The notes under the pieces: generated by a model | Database searches by the model: none | What the model saw: the letters and a program-made list of their open reading frames with translations, nothing else | Told to the model about the DNA's origin: nothing | Assembly: GCF_020509005.1 (NCBI RefSeq) | Contig: NC_063014.1 | Span: 1,054,001-1,118,000 of the forward strand | Origin: Fulvia fulva | Taxonomy: Eukaryota > Ascomycota > Dothideomycetes > Mycosphaerellales > Mycosphaerellaceae | Length of the DNA stretch: 64,000 nucleotides | Reading direction: 5' to 3' | Program-made: the position numbers and the translations under genes | Shown: positions 33,921 to 45,800 of the stretch, one piece after another | How the letters are laid out: every line of letters begins with the position of its first letter | Numbering within the stretch: position 1 is the stretch's first letter

Positions 33921-36900
33921 GCGAGACGCCGCCCGTACCGATACTACCGGATATCGATATCTAGGAAGTTAGCGAAGCGGCTATCGACAGAATAGCTAGG
34001 TAAAAGGGAGCCAAAGTATATATAATGTTTATTTTCGAAAAGAACGAACAATAGTAACTAGAGGATCTCCGCGTAACGGACCCTTTAATAGCTTATACTA
34101 TAAGTGCTCGGAATATACGTAAGGTAGTAGTATATAGGCCCGATACTAGCTATAGGATGCTATTCGATAACAAGACTATCGAACGACTAGATACTCGAGT
34201 AGCGGCGTTCGTACTAGTAGCGTAGTATACTAGCCCGATACTATCCGCTTATAAGATGTACGTATAGTCTAATATTAACAAGTTTATAAAGAAAAAGGAG
34301 GAGATAATCGATCTAAAGGATCACCTCCTACCTATCTATTACGAGTTTATATACGTCTTTTCTAAGTAAGATACGAAGGAGCTCCTACCGTATAGGCTAG
34401 GTATCGACTATAAGATCAAACTAAAGCCTAGCGCGACTCCGCCCTTTAGCCGACCTTACCGTATATCAAACTAAGAGGACGAGGTAATAGCTTATTAGAT
34501 CTAAGAATAATTAGCCTAGAAGGGCATCCGTAGATACGAAGGAAGGGTAGACGTATCTTTACCTATACTTATCGTTAAGAAACCTAGCGGAGGACTTAGA
34601 GTTTATATCGACTATAGATAGGTAAACGAACGTACGATAAAATCTAGGTATCCTATACCCCTAATATAGGATACACTTAACTATATTATAGGGAAGAAGT
34701 ACTTTACTAAGCTAGATATTATCGCCGCCTTTAACCGTATACGTATAGCGGAAGGGTCGGAATAGCTTACGGCGCTTACGATACGGTATAGCTAGTTCGA
34801 GTACTTAGTAATACCGTTTAGACTATATAATATACCCGGGACATTTCAATCGTATATTAACGATACCCTAAGAGAGTTCCTCGACGCCTTTACGTCCGCG
34901 TACCTCGACGACATCCTAATCTTTAGCGACACGCTCGAAGAATATATCGAGTATATAAAGAAGGTACTCCGTAAATACGGTAAGGCGGGCCTTTAGCTCG
35001 ATATCTCTAAATACGAGTTCTATACTTAGTCTACTAAGTACCTCGGATTGATTATCGGTAAGGATAGCGTATTAATAGACCTAGCTAAGGTATAAGCGAT
35101 ACGTAAATAGAGGACTCCTACTAACGTAAAAGATATCCTTACGTTTAATAGATTCTTAGGCTTCTATCGACGCTTTATTAAGGAACATAGCAAGATAGTT
35201 CTACCTATAGTAAAGCTAACTAAGAAGGACAACTCCTAGTACTAGACAAACGAATATTAGAATACGTTCGAAGGACTAAAGCAAGCATTTACCGACGCTA
35301 AGGGAATAGTACTAGCGATGTTTATCCCCGGGAGACGTACCGTCTTAGAGACTAACGTAAGCGACTTTATAACCGTAGTAGTCCTATCGTAATATAACGA
35401 GGACAATATCCTCCGCCCTATTGTATACCTATCGAAAAAGATAAGGGCGTAGGAGTATAACTACGACATCTATAACAAAGAGTTGCTCGTAATTATTAAG
35501 GCGTTTAAGAAATAGAAGCTAGAGCTAATAGCCGGCGATATCGATAAACTAGACTTCGAGAACTTTACCGACCTAAGCGGCCACCCTATACTCGTCTATA
35601 GCGACTATAAGAACTTAGAATACTTTATAATATCTAAGTAGCTAAATAGACGCTAAGCTAGGTAGGCCGAGTTCTTATTATAGTTCTTCTCTAAGATCGT
35701 ATACCGACTAGGAGTATAAGGAGCAAAGCTAGACAGCCTTACTCGACGTTTATAAGACGCTATCTTATATAATAAGTCAGATCCGCGTTATACTTAATAG
35801 GACAGGGTGCTACTAAAACTAGAACACTTCCTATTAGTTAGCGTAAGCTAGATCCTAAGACTATCCGTATCCGAAGTAGAAGGAGTAGTAATAGACGAAG
35901 CCCTAGTAGTAGACATTAGTAAGTTATATAAATAAGATAACGTAGTCGAAGCTACTACCTAACTCGCGGTAGGAGAACTAGTAAAACTACTCCGAAAGAA
36001 CAAGATAGACGATAAGTACGTAATACTAGTCGATAGTATAATATATATTAAGAACCGATATAGCGGGTATAGCCTCTTCGTTCTACCTATAGAGGATAAG
36101 GAGAACACTGTCTATATACGTATAGTCAAAGCCTTTTACGATATACCGGTAGCCGGACACCTAGGTAAGACTACTACGAGTAGGCTCGTGTTACGATATT
36201 ATATATAGCTAAGGATAACCCGTTTTATTAGATCTTTTGTACGCGCCTACCGGACATATCGTAATAGCTATAGTATTAGCGAACTATAGTACGGACTTTT
36301 AGCCCTACTACCTATCCCCTTCGATACTTAGGATAATGTCGCTATAGACTTCGTTATCGACTTGCCTAGAGCGAAGTGTACGGCCGACGATTAATAGTAC
36401 GAGAATGCGCTTACGGTGACTAATAGACTAGGTAAGGAGCGCTACTATATTCTAGTTCTCGAAATGATAGCTAAATATATCGCCTACGTCTATATTAAGC
36501 ACATCTTCTTACGCTACGGATTGCTAAAGACGGTTATATCGGACCGCGGACCTTAATAGATTTTAGCCTTTTAGAGACGCCTTTATAAACTACTATAGAT
36601 TAAGCGTAAGATCTCTACCGGGTATTATCCTAAGACCGATAGACAGAGCGGGAATACGAATAAGATAATAGAGCAATATCTAAGCGCATTTATTAGCTAT
36701 ATATAAGATGACTAGCCGGACTAGTTACCGCTCGTAGAATTTATAGCTAAAGACTATATCTCTAAAACGACTAGTATAAGCCCCTTTATAGCTAATATTA
36801 GTAAGAATCCGAGATACGCGGATATAGAGCTTAAGCTACCTATATAGCTACTCCTATATAAACAACGCCTAGACGCGGAATTAGTAAATGCCTTTATATA

Positions 36901-37740
36901 GCGTATAATAGAGCTTCGCTACAAACTAAGAGACTCGATAGAGATAGTATAAGCGTCGTAAGCCGAGTACGCGAATAAATACCGTACGATTGTACTACGA
37001 TATAAAGTAGGTAATATAGTATACCTTAGTACTCGTAACTAGCGTACTAAGCGCCCGTTAAAGAAACTTAACTACCGCTATACCGGACCTTATACAATTA
37101 CTAAAGTACTACTATACGATACGTATCGCCTAGATTTACCGCGATCGCTAAGTAACTTATATAACGGCTTCTACGCTAACCTACTAATACCGGTATACGA
37201 ACCGATACTAGGCTAAGTATAACTACTACTAGCGCCTATAGAGGTAGAAGACGATAATAGCGACATAAGTACGTATTAGTTACTAGATACGATACTAGAT
37301 ATAAAGAGTATACTACCGCCGGGACTAGCGCTACGTAGTAGAAGGAAGGAGAGACGATACGAGTATCTAGTACAATAGGTTAGTTATAGTAAGCCTACTT
37401 AGGAGCCCGCTAAGGAGTTAATAGATACTACCGCCGCCTCTATTACGGACTTCTACTATAACTATCCTACGAAAAACAGGCTAGCCGGATTTATACTACT
37501 ACTAGAGTAGATTCCGAACGAGGATATACCCGAAGACGTTATAATTAGCGATACTATAAACGCTTCGTTAATAGCTACGTCTAACCTAGTAACTATAGGA
37601 GGGCTACGTATACTAATTACGTAGGTACCTATAGCTCTACTACCGATTAAGAGCTACGAGCCTAAGACTAGTACAAGTAAAGACCCGTAGGCGGCTACTT
37701 TAAGTAAGATAACTAACGGTAGGTAAGTATAAGATAAGCG
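33921..37740 (+). pseudogene. Element B pol remnant: RT, RNase H, integrase, chromodomain
   Basis: In order on the plus strand, RT comes first: [15 protein letters not shown] (about 34570-34620), [12 protein letters not shown], and [11 protein letters not shown] at about 34897-34930 (GAC-GAC, intact). RNase H follows with YSDYKNLEYF (about 35596-35625). The HHCC part reads VAGHLGKTTT, then VRAYRTYRN (about 36150-36260). The integrase core has NVAIDFVIDLP (36335-36370, Asp kept), VTNRLGKERY and TVISDRGP (36530-36555). The chromodomain at about 37350-37470 reads YEYLVQ, EPAKELIDTTAAS and TDFYYNYP. A hydrophilic tail reaches the polypurine tract. The protease is not clearly seen; it lies at or near the LINE insertion. 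TAG stops occur throughout. Confidence 0.9.
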
Positions 37741-38074
37741 TTAACGCGAATAGTAATCTTCCCTTAACTTAGTAACTATAGCTATACCGCTAATATTAGT
37801 TGGTAATAGGTACTATAGCGCTTCCTTAATATAAGTTATAGAAGCTATAACGGACTCTTTCGCGGAGTTCGTAAATCGCTACGGTAAGTACGAAATTACG
37901 ACTTATATAGGCTAGGTTAGCTACCGCGGAGGATACGATAATACCGACCGAGGTAGTAACGACGATACGATAGCGGATAGAATAGATAATAGAAGTAATA
38001 GAAATAACGATATAGAGGATAACACTACTCTCGTAGTAGCGATAATACGAGCTTAAGGGACTAAGCGCGATTTT

Positions 38075-38086
38075 AAAGGGGGGTAG
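38075..38086 (+). promoter_or_regulatory. Element B polypurine tract
   Basis: AAAGGGGGGTAG lies directly ahead of the 3' LTR, as expected for plus-strand priming. Confidence 0.75.
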
Positions 38087-38244
38087 TATTACGGCCCTAG
38101 GCCTAGTAAATAGTCAGCTAGTATATAGGTTACATAACCGCGCGTCACTAGCGCGCCTCGGCTATATATAACCTCGGCGTACCTCGCGCTCCTCTTTCCT
38201 ACGTACCTAGCTACTTTATATTAATACGATTATAAACCGTTATA
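38087..38244 (+). repeat. Element B 3' LTR, 158 bp
   Basis: Same ends and same length as 22121-22278. It is followed by CTTAG (38245-38249), the target duplication, and then by the interrupted leader of element C. Confidence 0.9.
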
Positions 38245-38249
38245 CTTAG

Positions 38250-38492
38250 TAGGTATATAATGGCCCTATAAGAGTAGGGAGGCGCGCGTTTTATACGAAG
38301 GAGAGAGGTGATCTATTAACTTAACTAATACGCTTATTTACGCGACTATAGTTGTTATTAGTACGTCTATACGCGCAACTCGACGGTTAGTAACTATAGT
38401 AAACTTAACCTACCTTAACGCGTACTTTACTAGTACGATTTAATTATAACTACTAGACTAACTAGATAGGCCGCTTATAAGACCGAACAGAC
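38250..38492 (-). other. Element C 5' leader, right part
   Basis: This is sequence between the end of B and the 5' LTR of C. It contains no readable protein and is interpreted as the untranslated leader of C, cut off from its gag by the insertion of B. The primer-binding site should lie at about 38475-38492, next to the LTR, but I cannot match it to a tRNA. Confidence 0.6.
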
Positions 38493-38685
38493 TATTACGG
38501 GTAGTGATCTATAAGACGATAGTATAGGGTTACCGTAAAATAAGCGTTGTTCGGTAAGGCTACGAAAGAGAAGCGCGAAGCGCGCGAGATATATAAGGAA
38601 GCGCCAAGGCGCTAGTACGCGGGGACACGGGTTCCCCGCGGGGAAGAGCCGCGGCGCAACGTTACGGTAGTAGTAAACCGTAATA
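38493..38685 (-). repeat. Element C 5' LTR, 193 bp
   Basis: This is the partner of 14971-15163, same length and termini, with the 14-bp palindrome at 38632-38645. It is followed by CGTAC (38686-38690), matching 14966-14970. Confidence 0.9.
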
Positions 38686-38690
38686 CGTAC

Positions 38691-38960
38691 ATTTACTTAA
38701 ACCCGTAGGTATATACCTAGACCCCGCGCCCGCTAACTAATCCGACTAGCGGCTTAGCGCCCGTATATAACTCTCGCGCCCTCCGCGGCTCTCTTAGATA
38801 GAATATCTATTTAACTTATACCTTACCCGACTACCTACTTATACCTACTTATAATATACTACTAAGTATACTATAGATAATCGGCCGTCTACTTTCTCCT
38901 TCTACTCTATAAATCCTAGTTTATCCTTATAATTAGGTATATTAGCTAAGAATATAGGAA
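38691..38960 (+). repeat. Element D 3' LTR, remainder (end uncertain)
   Basis: If C is removed with one CGTAC, this sequence continues the D LTR that began at 14952. It contains a TATA-like GTATATAAC near 38763 followed by GC-rich sequence, as in the other LTRs, and no open frame. No second D LTR exists in the window, so its right end is inferred from where the J gag frame starts to be readable. Confidence 0.5.
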
Positions 38961-40390
38961 TCTTCCTCGAGTTATATTACGGCTATATAAGCGGCCCGCT
39001 TAGACCTACGCTACCGGCTTACCTAAATAGGCAAAAGACGAGGTCGTAAAGCTCGTAAGCTTTATACTAGCGGAGCCTTATCTAGGCTCACTTCGGATAA
39101 TAAACTACCCTAAGTACCGCCGTAATAAGTTAATCGGGTTACGGGTACCGCCGTTACTACGCTAGATAGCGGCGTTAACTAAGACTACCGTAGTATCGTT
39201 ATTATTATCGCTAGCTACGGTAGAGGTAGCCTTCTTAGTCTTTGTTATACCTATCTTAATACTAGAGTCCTCGCTATTAAGTAGCTTCTCGAGGGCGGAC
39301 TTCTACCTCGTAGGAGGTAGTAGAGGTGTCGGTTCCTTAGGCTTTAGCTAAGCGATACGGTTATCGCGCTCCTTTAGCTAGGCTTATAGATCCGTAATAA
39401 ACGCGGTAGTATGCTTACCTAAGCTCTACTTAGTAGCTAACTTAGTCTAGGTCGCTTCGAGTTCGCTAGCTAGATCTATATTACGACTACGTAAGTTCTT
39501 AATCTTAGCGGCCGCCTTCTTACCTAACTTCTTTAAATAAGCGATCTTAGCCGCTAAGTCCTTATCGTCCCTTAGCTCGTTAAGTATTACTTAGAGCGAT
39601 ACTAACTTATCTTTATACCGATTAGCCTTAGCCTATAGCCGACTCTTCTAAGTAGTTAACACCTCCCGTACCTCCTTAAGACCGAGGTAGGCGAGACGGT
39701 GTTTGTCTAGGATATCTAGCTAGGCTTCTAGGTTCTTAGTAACCGAGCGAGAAAGCTCCTCGGCTATAGTAATCTAGAACTCGGTAGGGTTATACTATAG
39801 CCTATATTCTACCTCTTTGCCCTTCTAGGTAAAGTTAATCGGTATCGTATAGCGGTAGCTAAGATGTTCCTCCTTCCGCGTACGTATACTCTATTATAAG
39901 GTCTTATCCTCTCTACCTATACGGAGTCGAATTTCCTTCTTAGACTAACGTCGGTTATACTTATTACGTAGTAGCTCTTAGTACTTCTAGCGCCGACGTT
40001 CTTCGTCTTACTAACGAGCCTACTTAGTATCTCCGCGACCCTAAGTCTCGTTCTATATCTCTTACGCTATATTACGTAGTCGTTCTATACCTACGGTATC
40101 GTCGAAATCTAGATCCTACTACGACTCGTCTTCTACCTCTTACTACGCTACGCTAAGTACGCCGTTCCGCTTTTATCGGGCTTCTCGGAGGAACGCCTTT
40201 ATAAGAGGGTTTAGGTTAAGTCTTAGGATAAAGGATAATTCGTCTAGTCCGAGAGTCGTATTAGTACCTACGGCTATTTAAGTCTCGGTCGTACGCGGTC
40301 GTAGTAGCGATACGTAGTCTATAATCGTACGGCTCGGCGATCTAAGGGCGGTAGAACTTAATAATACGAATAAGGCGTAAGATAGGGCAT
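38961..40390 (-). pseudogene. Orphan gypsy gag (element J), interrupted by element E
   Basis: The minus strand reads as one long RIP-broken Gag frame of about 470 codons. The N-terminal part has ALSYALFVLLSSTAL, LDELSFILRLNLNPLIKAFL and DLDFDDTVGIERL. A basic helical segment follows (RIRTRKEEHLSYRYTIPINFT), then a coiled coil (about 39450-39720, LAAKIAYLKKLGKKAAAKI). The C-terminal part (about 38990-39180) reads NGGTRNPINLLRRYLG. Layout matches the gag N-terminal halves of elements A and C, but no pol follows: the frame ends at the presumed D LTR. Element E is inserted at 40391 with near-identical duplications. The distant 5' part should lie beyond E at 47605. Confidence 0.7.
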
Positions 40391-40574
40391 TATTACGGGT
40401 AGCCCGCGACCCCTTACTATAGCTACGTCGGCCCGGCTAAACCGCGGGCCTTCCGTATCGGGTTAGCGCGGCTTAGCTTTACTTTATAACTTCGCCGCGC
40501 CTCGCGCTCCTCTTTCGTAGCTTCGTAGAACAATAACTATCTCGTTCGGACCCTATAGTACGCGCGCCCTTATA
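40391..40574 (+). repeat. Element E 5' LTR, 184 bp
   Basis: It runs from TATTACGGGTAGCCCGCG to GCGCGCCCTTATA. By eye it differs from the 3' LTR by five sites, all C/T or G/A transitions. A TATA-like TTTATAAC sits near 40493. Confidence 0.95.
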
Positions 40575-40869
40575 GTTTATTCTACTACCCTACCTAGATC
40601 GCGGATCTAGGTAAGGGACGCGTAATAATAGGAATAGATAGAACCGTAGAACTCGAGAACGCGTAGAGTCGTATTAGAATATAGAATACGGTAAGGCGTA
40701 TAGCGCGTAGATACCTAGAGAACGTAACGCGGCGACATTATTAGTAGGTAGTCGCGCGCTCGTAGACAGTTAGGATATAGGCACCGTTACGCCTCCCCCG
40801 AACCTAGATAATATAACTTTATAAATAGCGAACGGCGGTATACTACCGCTACCTAAGCCTAAGGGTAAA

Positions 40870-42840
40870 AGTAAGTAGCGTATATCTCTTTTCCCCGACC
40901 TCTCCTCTTTTCCTTAGAGTTAGATATAGGACGATAACCGGCGGGTTATAGTAGACACTAGTATCGCGCTATAACAAGAGATTAATAAAGCTTACTAGAA
41001 GGCCTTCGAGCGAGAAGAAGGTAGTAATCTTAACTTTATAGAACTGTTCGAGTTCAAGCTCGAAGAGAACCTAGGCGGTAACCTAGACGAGGTATATCTA
41101 TTACTCGACAAGGTAGAACACATTCTCGTATCCGAATACTAGAATGTTACCCTAGACAACCTTACGACCCTTATATCCTAATACCCGAAGACTACCTACG
41201 ACTTCGTACTATAAGTATAACACGGCGAGTACTAAGGGTAGACAACTCGATATAATAGAGCAAGCTAACGACCTCTAGAACACCTAGTATACTACGCTAT
41301 ATACTAAATACGACCGTATCTATAAGACGCTACGAAGTAAAGAGCTTGTTATATAGAGAATAGTAGTAGATCTTAAGAGTAAGAAGGATTACGACTAAGC
41401 TAAGTTATAAGAGCTAGAGAAGAAATATAAGGAAGCTAATAACCTATATAAGTAGTCTAGCGAGATCTACGAGAAGGAGAAGAAGAAGGTACAAGATGCT
41501 AAGGCGAAGAACTAGGCCCTATAATAAGAAGTCGATAACCTAAAGGCTCGGCTTAAGGTAGGAGACACTATATAGAACGGAGGTAGGGGCCGCTTAGGCC
41601 GCCGAACCTCTCGTTCCCGCCTACGCGAGACCTTACTCGAGTAGCTATTACGTAGGTATCGCGAAGCTACTAGTAGAGGTAGCGGTAGCGGTAGTAGTAA
41701 TAACGATAGAGACGACGATAACCGTAGTAATAATAGCCGAGGACGTAATAACGACCGTCCGCGACTAGGACCTAATAATAGTCGTAACTCGAGAATACGT
41801 AATACCCGTACCTAGACACTACTAGTTAACCTCCTAGAACGTCTCTTTACTATTAACCGCACCCTTACTCGCGGTATAGAGATCGGTAAGGGTATGCCTA
41901 ACCCTAAGCACTTTAAGAACAATAATAACCCTAATTTCGATAGCTAGTATAGTAGTGTTCTCCTAAAGCTAACTATAGTAACCTTCTGTACTAAGGTAGA
42001 TAGTCTACGTATCGTATATAGATAGACGTAAGGTAATCTTTAGCGAAGTATTAAGCCGAGGATCCCTATACCTAGATAGTAGTCCTTTAACGAGTTTAGG
42101 ACTAGAGAAGAGTTATTAGATTAAATAATACGCTAATATAGTATACGTAATAAAGGAACTAAGGCTATAGTTAATATTACTACCTATAAGTAAGAACAAG
42201 GCGAAACCTTTATAGCCTTCTATACCCGCTACTCAAAGTTACGCGCCTAGATGTTATAGGCCGATAAGACCGAGCTTATACTATTCCGTAACCGACTAAA
42301 CCGTAAGTACTTTTTTAAGACCTTCGGCGACCGCGAAGTCGACCGCTACCTAGATAGTATATAAGACGTTATCGAGGAGTATACCGTACTAGACAAGAGC
42401 TTCTACGAGACAGATCGACTATACCCGTAGAAGGAGCGCCCCCGTAGTAATAGTAACTCGAACGGTAATAGCGGCTAGAATAACTAGAATAACGGTAACG
42501 TAGTTACTAGTACCGCTACCGGTATAGTAGGTACTTTAGTATAGCGCCTACTATAGTACGCTAGTACTAAGAAGAAGGAGGATCTACCGACATATCTATA
42601 GAACCTACCTACGCTTAACTATAAGTAGCGCGAAGACCTTAAGAAGTAGGGTAAGTACTACCGCTACCGTATAGGTTCTTACGTATCGACTAACCCTAAA
42701 TACCTAATATATAGGTACGATAGCGACTATCGCCTACCGCGTCTACGTAATACTACGCCGAATCCGAACGTAAACCTCAGTTCTCTAGCCGCCGATCCGT
42801 AGTAGGAAAATGGTACGACCGCTACCTAAGCGTAGTAGAT
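40870..42840 (+). pseudogene. Element E gag remnant with coiled coil and zinc knuckle
   Basis: The N-terminal part (about 40950-41250) includes LVEEHILVSEY-like acidic helices. A strong charged coiled coil lies at about 41390-41580 (EKKYKEANNLYK, then EKEKKKVQDAKAK). An Arg/Ser/Asn/Gly-rich linker follows (41590-41830), then a capsid region at about 41940-42420 (LKLTIVTFCTKVDSLRIVYR, AFYTRYSKLRA, RKYFFKTFGDREVDRYL). An Asn/Ser spacer follows, and a knuckle near 42650-42720 reads GKYYRYRIGSYVSTNPKY, Tyr standing for Cys and His. The same proteins are found in F on the other strand. Stops at Gln/Trp codons are many. The 5' leader spans about 40575-40870. Confidence 0.85.
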
Positions 42841-45800
42841 AGCGGTTACCCGAACTTCCTAGGATAGAAAGAGTATAAGATTAAGAGATACGGAATATAA
42901 GAGACGGTAATAGACTATAGTAAGGAGCTTAAGATATCGGTATACGTACTAGATAAGCAATAGCTAGCTATATACCCTTATATAGTGTTACCCGTAATAA
43001 TATAATATAGAAAGGCTCGAGGCCTTATAGATTCTACTTCTACCTCTCTCTTTCTTAACTAGAAATTTATACGCAAATATATAATACCCCTAATCCCTTT
43101 GACGTAAAGCCGACGACTAATACTAGGAGATAGAACGGCTACTACGCGGCAGATTATATACGCGGCCCTTATAGACGTAGTTATTAGCGATTATTACGAG
43201 TAAATATAATACTACGTTACCGACCTCGAATACGACATCGTCTTTAGCCTACCGTAGCTTATAGCGTATAACCTAAACATCTTCTAGGAGACAGGCGAGG
43301 TGGCATTTAGATCGGATTACTACTTTAGTTACTATCTATAGAATAAGACATCGATAATAGTATAATCCCTAAACTACCGCGAGAAGAAGAAGTAGGCACT
43401 AGTACGGTACGGACTAGAGCCCTTTACTAGAGAAGTAGCGAGCTTTATAGTAGGAGGGGTAGAGCTAAACGTCTTATTATATAACCTAGAAGATATAGAC
43501 GATAAAGAAGTAGACTACTAGGGCGTTTCTTAACGCGCGTAGGGGTTGTACGCGTACCGGCCTAGGGCTAAGTACTTCTATATTATACCTATTAGGCGTA
43601 AGAGTAACGGCGGAGAGCTTAAGCTAAGTGTAATAGCTACTAATAATCTAGACTAATTCTTAAACAAGCAGTTTAATCACAACCCGAAGGAGAAGTTACC
43701 GCCGATATACTACGATATTACGGACGCTTTCTTAGCTAAGGATTATGAAAGACTCCTACCTTACTAACTAGGCGTAGATTATAAGATTTACATTAAGCCT
43801 AATAGTCTATAAGAGCTACTATACCGTAAGCCCTACGGCCTAGCTAAGAAGGAGAACGAGGCAGTTAAGAAATAGCTAGACGAGTAAATATCTAAAGGGA
43901 AGGTATAGAAAGTAGGGCAAAAGACGAGCTAGTCTCCTAGACTAGTACTAGTAGTACGTAAGCCTAGAGGTAGGCTACGTGTTTATATCGACTATAGAGG
44001 ATTGAATACGATCACTATTAAGAACCGGTATCCGATTCCCTTAATATAAGAGACGCTTAACCGTATATACGGTAAGAAGTACTTTACGAAGCTAGATATT
44101 ATAGTAGCCTTTAACAAGTTGCGGATAGCTAACGGGTACGAGTAGTTAACGGCGTTTACGACACGATACGGTATCTATAAGTGTCTAGTGTTGCTATTCG
44201 GCTTGTATAACGGACTAGTATCGTTCTAATTATATATTAATAAGGTCTTATAAGAACACCTAGACGACTTTATGTCGGCCTACCTAGATAACGTGCTTAT
44301 CTTTAGTAACACCTTAGAGGAGCATATTGAATACGTACGGAAGGTTCTTACTAAGCTACGTAATGTAGGACTTATAGTAGATATCGACAAAAGCGGATTC
44401 TACTAATAGAAGGTGAAGTATCTTAGGCTAATTATAACCCCTAACGGTATCGAGATAGACCCTAAGAAACTCGAATGTATTTAGATATAGGAAGCTCCTA
44501 AGAACCTAAAGGATGTGTAGGCCTTCCTTAGATTTACTAACTTCTATAGGCGGTTTATCGAAGCATTTTCGCGTATAGCTACTCCTCTTATAAACCTGAC
44601 CAAGTCGGACGGACTAAGCAATTATAAGAACAGAAGGATTCAATAGTTACTAGATTACTAACGAGTCTTTAACAATTTGAAAGCTACGTTTAGCAAAGCC
44701 GGTATGCTCGTATATTACGTACTAGGTAGGGAAATAGTAGTAGAGACAGATTCTTTAGATTTTATAAACGCCGGCGTGCTTTCGTAGTATAACGAGAATG
44801 GTATACTATATCCTATAGCCTTCTACTCGAAGAAGTTGAGTCTATAGGAGTGTAATTATGAAATCTATAACAAGGAAATATTAGCTATTATTAAGGCTTT
44901 TAAGGAATAGAGACCCGAGCTCGCCTACGAGGTAGATAATAAGGACTTATAGCTAGTCAAGATTTATACCGACTATAAGAACCTAGAATACTTTATAAAG
45001 ACAAAGTAGCTAAATCGGCGACAAGCGCGTTAGGCTAAGTTCTTGTTATAGTTTAACTTCAAGATAATATACCGTCTAGGACTTTAAGGTATAAAGCTAG
45101 ACAGCCTAACGAGACGTAGCTAGGACCTTCCGTAGGGGGTAGACGACCCTCGGAACTAGCATTAGTATTAGACATTACTACCTCCTAAGCGATTCCTTAA
45201 GATCGCCTTACTATAGTTAATAGTAGAAGATACGCCGGAAGAAGAGGAACTAGTATAGCTAAACCCTAAAGCTAAAGAGTTTATACCTATAGAACGAGAT
45301 ACGCCTACTAAATAACCGGCGACGCGTAAAAGTTAGCGGGAAGCCGAACTCGAGTATCGAATGTCAACGGCGTACGTAACCGATAACGAGCTTAAGACCG
45401 CGATCAAGGACCTATAGAAAGACCGTACTCCTATAATACTATAGAGAGCGAAGATTCACCTAGTATACTATAAAGTAGATAGCGACCTACTATATATTCG
45501 AAATTAATACGACGGCTAGAGCTTATAGGTACTAGATGACTAAGCCTTATAGACTAGCATAATTAAGATAAACTATAACGCTCTAGTAGTAGGCTATCTA
45601 GGACGAGCTCGTACTTATAAACTCGTAGCACGTGAATTCTACTAGCCTAGATTAGCGAGATCCGTACGTAGATATACCGCGAATTACCGTACCTACCGTA
45701 TAACAAAATATCTATACTCCTAGCTACTAGGATTATTATAGCCACTTCCTATTCTAGATCGGCCTTAGAAACATATTATAGTCGACTTCGTTATCGGACT

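Larger units (their letters stand above)
22121..38244 (+). mobile_element. Ty3/gypsy element B, complete but interrupted by LINEs L2 and L3
   Basis: This is a plus-strand chromodomain gypsy element of about 6.7 kb net. The LTRs are both 158 bp (22121-22278 and 38087-38244). Gag is at 22340-24531, then two minus-strand LINEs at about 24532-33920, then pol at 33921-37740. It is inserted in the 5' leader of element C. It is the best preserved gypsy pol in the window, with RT and integrase catalytic Asp residues still present, although stops abound. Confidence 0.9.
14971..38685 (-). mobile_element. Ty3/gypsy element C, complete but interrupted by element B
   Basis: This is a minus-strand chromodomain gypsy element of about 7.6 kb net (193-bp LTRs, gag, pol with chromodomain). 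It is split by the 16-kb nested element B plus LINEs at 22121-38249. Support: the LTRs at 14971-15163 and 38493-38685 have identical length and differ by only a handful of transitions, and the outer five bases are CGTAC on both sides. It sits inside the 3' LTR of element D. Its own 5' leader hosts element B, with CTTAG duplicated. Confidence 0.9.
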
